NCBI GenBank assembly: GCA_027079895.1
Contig: JALWUZ010000078.1
Span: 1 to 8,443 of the forward strand
Direction: 5' to 3'
Origin: Anaerolineae bacterium
GTDB taxonomy: Bacteria > Chloroflexota > Anaerolineae > B4-G1
DNA length: 8,443 bases
Shown here: piece by piece, positions 4,802 through 8,443 of the stretch
Numbering within the stretch: the stretch's first letter is position 1
How the letters are laid out: each line of letters starts with the position of its first letter
Notes under the pieces: model-generated
Database searches by the model: none
Seen by the model: only the letters and a program-made list of their open reading frames with translations
Told to the model about the DNA's origin: nothing
Program-made: the position numbers and the translations under genes

Positions 4802-7060
4802 ATGGCTAGGAATCGCAAAATCTTCGAGGAAGCGATGCGGGCGGGAGCCGGTGCCGCATGGGACAAGAACTGGGACCAGGCCATCGCCGCCTACCAACGC
4901 GCCCTGGCGGAGTTCCCCAACGACGTGGGCGCACTGACCAGCCTGGGACTGGCCTACTTCGGCGCGGGACGCTGGGAGTCCGCCCTGGAAGCCTATGGAC
5001 GGGCCAGTCAACTCGACCCCGACGACCCGGTGCTCTTCGAGCGGATTGGGAAGACGCTGGAACGGCTGGGACGGATGGAACACGCCGCCCAAGCCTACCT
5101 CTCCGCCGCCGACCGCTACCTCAGCCAGCGGCAGGACGCTAACCTGGCCTTGAAACGATGGCTGGATGTCGTCCGCGTTCAACCGAACAACCCGACGGCC
5201 CACGTCAAACTCCTCCAGCACTACCAGCAACACGGCCAGATCAAAGAAGCGGTCGCCGAGTGCCTGGCCCTGGCCCACATCTACCAATCCCAGGGGCGCA
5301 AGGACTACGCCGTCCAGATATGCCAGCACGCCCTCAAGATGGCTCCTCACGACCCCCAAGTCCTGGCGACCCTGGACCAACTCCGCTACAGCGAGGAAAA
5401 GGAGGCCGCCCCGTCGGCGGAAGAAGCCCCTCCCCCGGATGAATCGCTGCTCGACTTCTCCGTCGGGCCGGCGGCGGAGGACGAGGAGCGCGGCAGCCCC
5501 GTCGAAATCGCCAAGCAAGAGGCCCTCTCCGACCTGGCGGAAAGTTTCTTCGAGGAAGAGAAACCCTCACCGACCGGCGCACCGCGCCGTCTCAGCAAAG
5601 CGGAGATTGACGCCCTCCTCAGCCGCGCGATTGACTACCAGACCAGAGGCCAGATTGACGAGGCCATCGCAGCCTACGAAGAGGTCATTGACGGCGGCGG
5701 AGAACAGCCGGCCGTCAACTTCAACCTGGGGCTGCTCTACCAGGAAAAACTGCGCTTCGACGAAGCCATCGCCCAGTTCCAGAAGACCGTCTCCCACGAC
5801 AAGTACACCCTCGGCAGCCACTTCGCCCTCGGCGAGTGCTACCGGGCCCAGGGACGCATTGACGAGGCCCTGGAGCACTTCATCGAAGTGCTCAAAATCG
5901 TAGACCTGGCGACCGTCCAGCGGGAGCAGGCCGACGACCTGATCCAACTCTACGAAAGCCTGGCCAACAGTTACATCGCCAAAGGGGAACGGGAGCAGGC
6001 GTTGGAATTTACCAACTCCCTGGTCAAATTCCTCAGCGAGAAAGGCTGGGAGGACAAAGTGGCCGAGGCCCGCCGCCGCCTGGACTCGTTGGCGCGGGAG
6101 GGCCCGGTGCTGAGCCTGGCCGAAATGCTGGCCGTCCCCGGCTCCGACCACATCCTGAAATCCATCTCCCTCTCCCAGGAATACGCCAAGCGCAAGATGT
6201 TCTACACCGCCCTGGAAGAGTGCTACTACGCCCTCGGCTTCGCCCCTACCTACCTCCCCATCCACCGCCAGATCGCCCAGATATTCCTCGACATGGGCAA
6301 AGTGGACGAGGCCGTCGCCAAATTCGTCGTCATCGCCGACACCTACCGCATCCGGGGCGACATCCGGGCCGCGGTAGCGATGTACCAACGGGCCCTCAAA
6401 CTGGTGCCGATGGACACCTCCATCCGGGCCAAACTGATTGACATGCTCATCAGCCACGGCGAGATTGACGCCGCCCTGGAGCACTACCTGATAATGGCCG
6501 ACAGTTACTACCACCTGGCGCAGATGGACCGGGCGCGGGAAGTCTACCAAGAGGCGTTGCGGCTGGCTCCGCGCGGCGACCCGGCCAAGAATTGGGAAGT
6601 GCGCATCCTGCACAAAATCGGCGACATTGATATGCAGCGGGTGGACTGGAAACGGGCCATCAAAGTCTACCGGCGGATACGGAAGTTGGCCCCCGACGAC
6701 GAGCGGGCCTGCCTGACCCTCGTTGACCTCCACTACCGCTTCAACCGCCCCGACCTGGCGATCGCCGAACTGGACAGTTTGCTGAAAATCTACCGCGAGC
6801 GGGGACAGACCGAACGCATCATCACCATCTTGGAGGACCTCGTCGGCGAGTGGCCTGACGACATCCCGCTCCGTACCCGTCTCGCCCAAGTCTACCTGAA
6901 CGCCGGCAACGTCGAAAAGGCCCTGCCCCATCTGGACAAACTGGGCGACTTGCAGATCGAGGCCGGGCGGCTGGACGACGCCCGCCGGACGATTCAGATC
7001 ATCATCGCCCTCAACCCACCCAACGTGGACGAGTACCGGCAGTTACTCTCCCAACTGTGA
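4802..7060 (+). CDS. Large cytoplasmic tetratricopeptide-repeat (TPR) protein, unknown partner
   Basis: This 752-residue protein starts at ATG 4802, preceded by GAGAGG-type Shine-Dalgarno bases ending eight bases upstream. There is no signal peptide or membrane segment, so it should be cytoplasmic. TPR helices fill residues about 10-195, with clear units near 21-40 (DQAIAAYQRALAEFPN), 43-75 and 77-105. A charged linker rich in Glu, Pro and Ala spans about 196-262. A second, longer solenoid runs from about 265 to 745, with units such as 284-300, 304-332, 336-365, 382-412, 503-536, 555-590, 617-632 and 693-722. Consensus Ala and Tyr/Phe positions and the Pro at repeat ends are well kept. TPR proteins act as protein-binding scaffolds; nothing in the sequence points to an enzyme. 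The gene is linked to argF (51 bp upstream) and cdaA (13 bp downstream). A role in assembling or controlling a complex made by these neighbours is possible but unproven. Confidence 0.9.
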   Translation: MARNRKIFEEAMRAGAGAAWDKNWDQAIAAYQRALAEFPNDVGALTSLGLAYFGAGRWESALEAYGRASQLDPDDPVLFERIGKTLERLGRMEHAAQAYLSAADRYLSQRQDANLALKRWLDVVRVQPNNPTAHVKLLQHYQQHGQIKEAVAECLALAHIYQSQGRKDYAVQICQHALKMAPHDPQVLATLDQLRYSEEKEAAPSAEEAPPPDESLLDFSVGPAAEDEERGSPVEIAKQEALSDLAESFFEEEKPSPTGAPRRLSKAEIDALLSRAIDYQTRGQIDEAIAAYEEVIDGGGEQPAVNFNLGLLYQEKLRFDEAIAQFQKTVSHDKYTLGSHFALGECYRAQGRIDEALEHFIEVLKIVDLATVQREQADDLIQLYESLANSYIAKGEREQALEFTNSLVKFLSEKGWEDKVAEARRRLDSLAREGPVLSLAEMLAVPGSDHILKSISLSQEYAKRKMFYTALEECYYALGFAPTYLPIHRQIAQIFLDMGKVDEAVAKFVVIADTYRIRGDIRAAVAMYQRALKLVPMDTSIRAKLIDMLISHGEIDAALEHYLIMADSYYHLAQMDRAREVYQEALRLAPRGDPAKNWEVRILHKIGDIDMQRVDWKRAIKVYRRIRKLAPDDERACLTLVDLHYRFNRPDLAIAELDSLLKIYRERGQTERIITILEDLVGEWPDDIPLRTRLAQVYLNAGNVEKALPHLDKLGDLQIEAGRLDDARRTIQIIIALNPPNVDEYRQLLSQL

Positions 7061-7073
7061 CCCGCACCCGACC

Positions 7074-7913
7074 GTGGCCGACATCCTCTGGTATCTGCAA
7101 CGGATTGACCGGATAGACGCCCTCGACATCACCCTCGTGGCCCTGGTGTTCTTCACTGTGCTCTACCTGGTGCGAGGGACGCGGGCCGTTCCCCTGCTGC
7201 GCGGGGTCATCATCCTCGTCTTCGTCATCACCCTGCTCAGCGACCTCGTTCAACTGCGGGCTTTCGGCTGGCTGACCAAACAGGCCCTCCCCGCCCTCCT
7301 CGTCGCCGTTCCGGTGATTTTCCAACAGGAACTGCGCCACGCCCTGGAACGGCTGGGACGGGCTGGCTCCTTTCTGAACCTGACCCCCAAAGACCGCGCC
7401 GTCCTGGAGCAGACCCACGCCGAAATCGCCAAAGCCTGCCGCATCCTCGCCGAACGGCGGTATGGAGCGCTCATCGTCCTCGAACGGGAGACCGGCTTGC
7501 AGGAGTTCGCGGATAGCGGCGTGCCCCTCGACTCGCTCGTCACCGCCGACCTCCTGGTGACGATCTTCAACCCCCACACGGTGTTGCACGACGGAGCGGT
7601 CATCATCCGGCGCGGACGCATCGTCGCCGCCGCCTGCGTCCTCCCGCTTTCGACCGCCTTCCTGGCCGACCGGGAACTCGGCCTGCGCCATCGGGCCGCC
7701 CTCGGCGTGACGGAGGACAGCGACGCCGTCGCCGTCGTCGTCTCCGAAGAACGGGGCTCGATCTCCATCACCCACAACGGCCACATCATCCGCAACCTGG
7801 ACTCCCAACGGCTGGTGAACGTGCTCCGCGCCTTCTTCCAACCCATCCTGGAACGGGCCTGGCCGCGCTGGATGGCCTGGCTGCACCGCAAGGTCATAAG
7901 GAGGGAGCCGTGA
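7074..7913 (+). CDS. cdaA: Membrane diadenylate cyclase CdaA (c-di-AMP synthase, DisA_N domain)
   Basis: The 279-residue enzyme joins two ATP into cyclic di-AMP, a second messenger for potassium/osmotic balance and cell-wall homeostasis. The N-terminus has three hydrophobic segments (about 18-33, 41-59 and 66-83) with the family-typical VRGTRAVPLLRG between the first two. The DisA_N domain follows (about 110-255): GALIVLERETG (131-141), the catalytic D-G-A at 173-175 in LHDGAVII, the R-H-R motif at 205-207, and SEERGSIS (224-231). All key motifs are present, so it should be active. The start is GTG at 7074, 13 bases after the TPR stop. No convincing Shine-Dalgarno site precedes it, so translation probably depends on coupling to the upstream gene. 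The 3' end overlaps the cdaR start by 4 bp (GTGA). The length and topology fit CdaA/YbbP rather than DisA or CdaS. Confidence 0.96.
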   Translation: MADILWYLQRIDRIDALDITLVALVFFTVLYLVRGTRAVPLLRGVIILVFVITLLSDLVQLRAFGWLTKQALPALLVAVPVIFQQELRHALERLGRAGSFLNLTPKDRAVLEQTHAEIAKACRILAERRYGALIVLERETGLQEFADSGVPLDSLVTADLLVTIFNPHTVLHDGAVIIRRGRIVAAACVLPLSTAFLADRELGLRHRAALGVTEDSDAVAVVVSEERGSISITHNGHIIRNLDSQRLVNVLRAFFQPILERAWPRWMAWLHRKVIRREP

Positions 7914-8443
7914 GGGCCGTCTTCCGCTGGCTGATGACCAACGCCCCCCTGATGTTGATGGCCTTCGTCCTGGCGACTCTGGCCTGGGTCGTGGCTGTCG
8001 AGGACGAGGACCCGACCATCGAGCGGCAATACTCCCACCCCATCCCCATCTCCGTCGCCCACCGGCCGTCGAAGATGGTCATCGTGGGCGACTTCGAGGG
8101 GTACACCCTGGTGACGCTGCGGGCCCCGCGCTCCGTCTGGGACTCGCTGACGCCGGACGATTTCTCCGCCACCGTAGACCTGTCCGGCCTGGAAGCCGGC
8201 ACCCACCAGGTGCCCGTCCAGGTGACGGTGGACGCCCATCCCTCCCGCATCATCCGCATCGAGCCGGCCCAGGTCACGCTGGAACTGGACTACCTGGAAG
8301 AAATCGAGGTGCCGGTACAGGTTCAGGTCACGGGGAACCCGGCGCGGGGCTACCTGCGGCGCACCACCGTCATCGAGCCGCGCCGTGTGACCGTCGTCGG
8401 CCCCAGCACCTACATCTCCAACGTCGTGAAGGCGGTCGCCCAA
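7910..8443 (+). CDS. cdaR: CdaR-like YbbR-domain protein, regulator of CdaA, cut by window edge
   Basis: GTG at 7910 overlaps the cdaA stop in a GTGA arrangement and is served by a strong AGGAGG (7899-7904), five bases upstream. The frame runs open to the last base (178 codons), so the C-terminus lies outside the window. The protein begins with a short basic cytoplasmic tail and one membrane segment (about 12-29). The rest is extracytoplasmic beta-rich sequence. A first YbbR domain spans about 42-127, and a second begins near 130 (EEIEVPVQVQVTGNPARGY, then IEPRRVTVVGPSTYI). YbbR proteins next to CdaA bind it in the membrane and modulate c-di-AMP output. In many bacteria glmM follows as the third gene, so glmM is a reasonable prediction just beyond 8443. 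The 4-bp overlap implies translational coupling with cdaA. Confidence 0.93.
   Translation, partial: MRAVFRWLMTNAPLMLMAFVLATLAWVVAVEDEDPTIERQYSHPIPISVAHRPSKMVIVGDFEGYTLVTLRAPRSVWDSLTPDDFSATVDLSGLEAGTHQVPVQVTVDAHPSRIIRIEPAQVTLELDYLEEIEVPVQVQVTGNPARGYLRRTTVIEPRRVTVVGPSTYISNVVKAVAQ

Noticed and set aside
4046..5518. A 490-residue open frame on the minus strand
   Set aside because: It runs antisense across argF, the intergenic gap and the TPR start, whose motifs are unmistakable. Its composition is that of a high-GC shadow frame.
5567..6931. A 454-residue open frame on the minus strand
   Set aside because: It is antisense to the TPR solenoid. Its apparent repetitiveness only mirrors the TPR units.
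7250..8443. A 397-residue open frame on the minus strand reaching the window end
   Set aside because: It is antisense to cdaA and cdaR, both of which show full family motifs and good starts.
1..8443. CRISPR array, tRNA or rRNA genes
   Set aside because: No regularly spaced direct repeats, cloverleaf-like sequence or rRNA-like segment was seen. The only periodic signal is the protein-level Asp-box and TPR repetition.

Overview
The window is GC-rich bacterial chromosome with densely packed genes. The operon content (argF, a large TPR protein, cdaA, cdaR), the style of the surface Asp-box repeat protein and the strong GC bias at third codon positions most resemble a member of the Chloroflexota (Anaerolineae-like). 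This placement is an inference from gene content only; no RNA gene or phylogenetic marker is present to settle it.

Left part, minus strand (1-3484). A long membrane-anchored or exported protein with at least ten BNR/Asp-box repeats starts at 2394 and runs off the left edge after 798 codons. Upstream of it, on the same strand, is a 272-residue AbiEi-type winged-helix protein (COG5340-like, the antitoxin/regulator half of type IV toxin-antitoxin systems). No AbiEii toxin gene follows it. The 193 bp between them hold a recognisable promoter, a GC-rich hairpin and a strong Shine-Dalgarno site for the Asp-box gene.

Middle (3407-3829). This is a divergent intergenic region of about 420 bp. It holds the probable AbiEi promoter, a perfect 12-bp inverted repeat, a short open frame that looks coding but appears frameshifted, a perfect 13-bp inverted repeat, and an extended -10 promoter for the rightward operon with a small inverted repeat over it. 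The two hairpins lie upstream of both flanking genes, so they look more like dispersed palindromic (REP/MITE-like) elements than terminators.

Right part, plus strand (3830-8443). A probable single operon contains argF (ornithine carbamoyltransferase), a 752-residue cytoplasmic TPR protein, cdaA (membrane diadenylate cyclase making c-di-AMP) and cdaR (YbbR-domain regulator of CdaA, cut by the right edge). Gaps are 51 bp, 13 bp and a 4-bp overlap. CdaA and CdaR are an established pair. The TPR gene lodged between arginine biosynthesis and the c-di-AMP module is the least explained part of the operon.

I did not find a clear new multi-gene system. The best candidates for a second look are the intergenic palindromes with the broken small ORF, the AbiEi gene without its toxin, and the TPR protein joined to the c-di-AMP genes.
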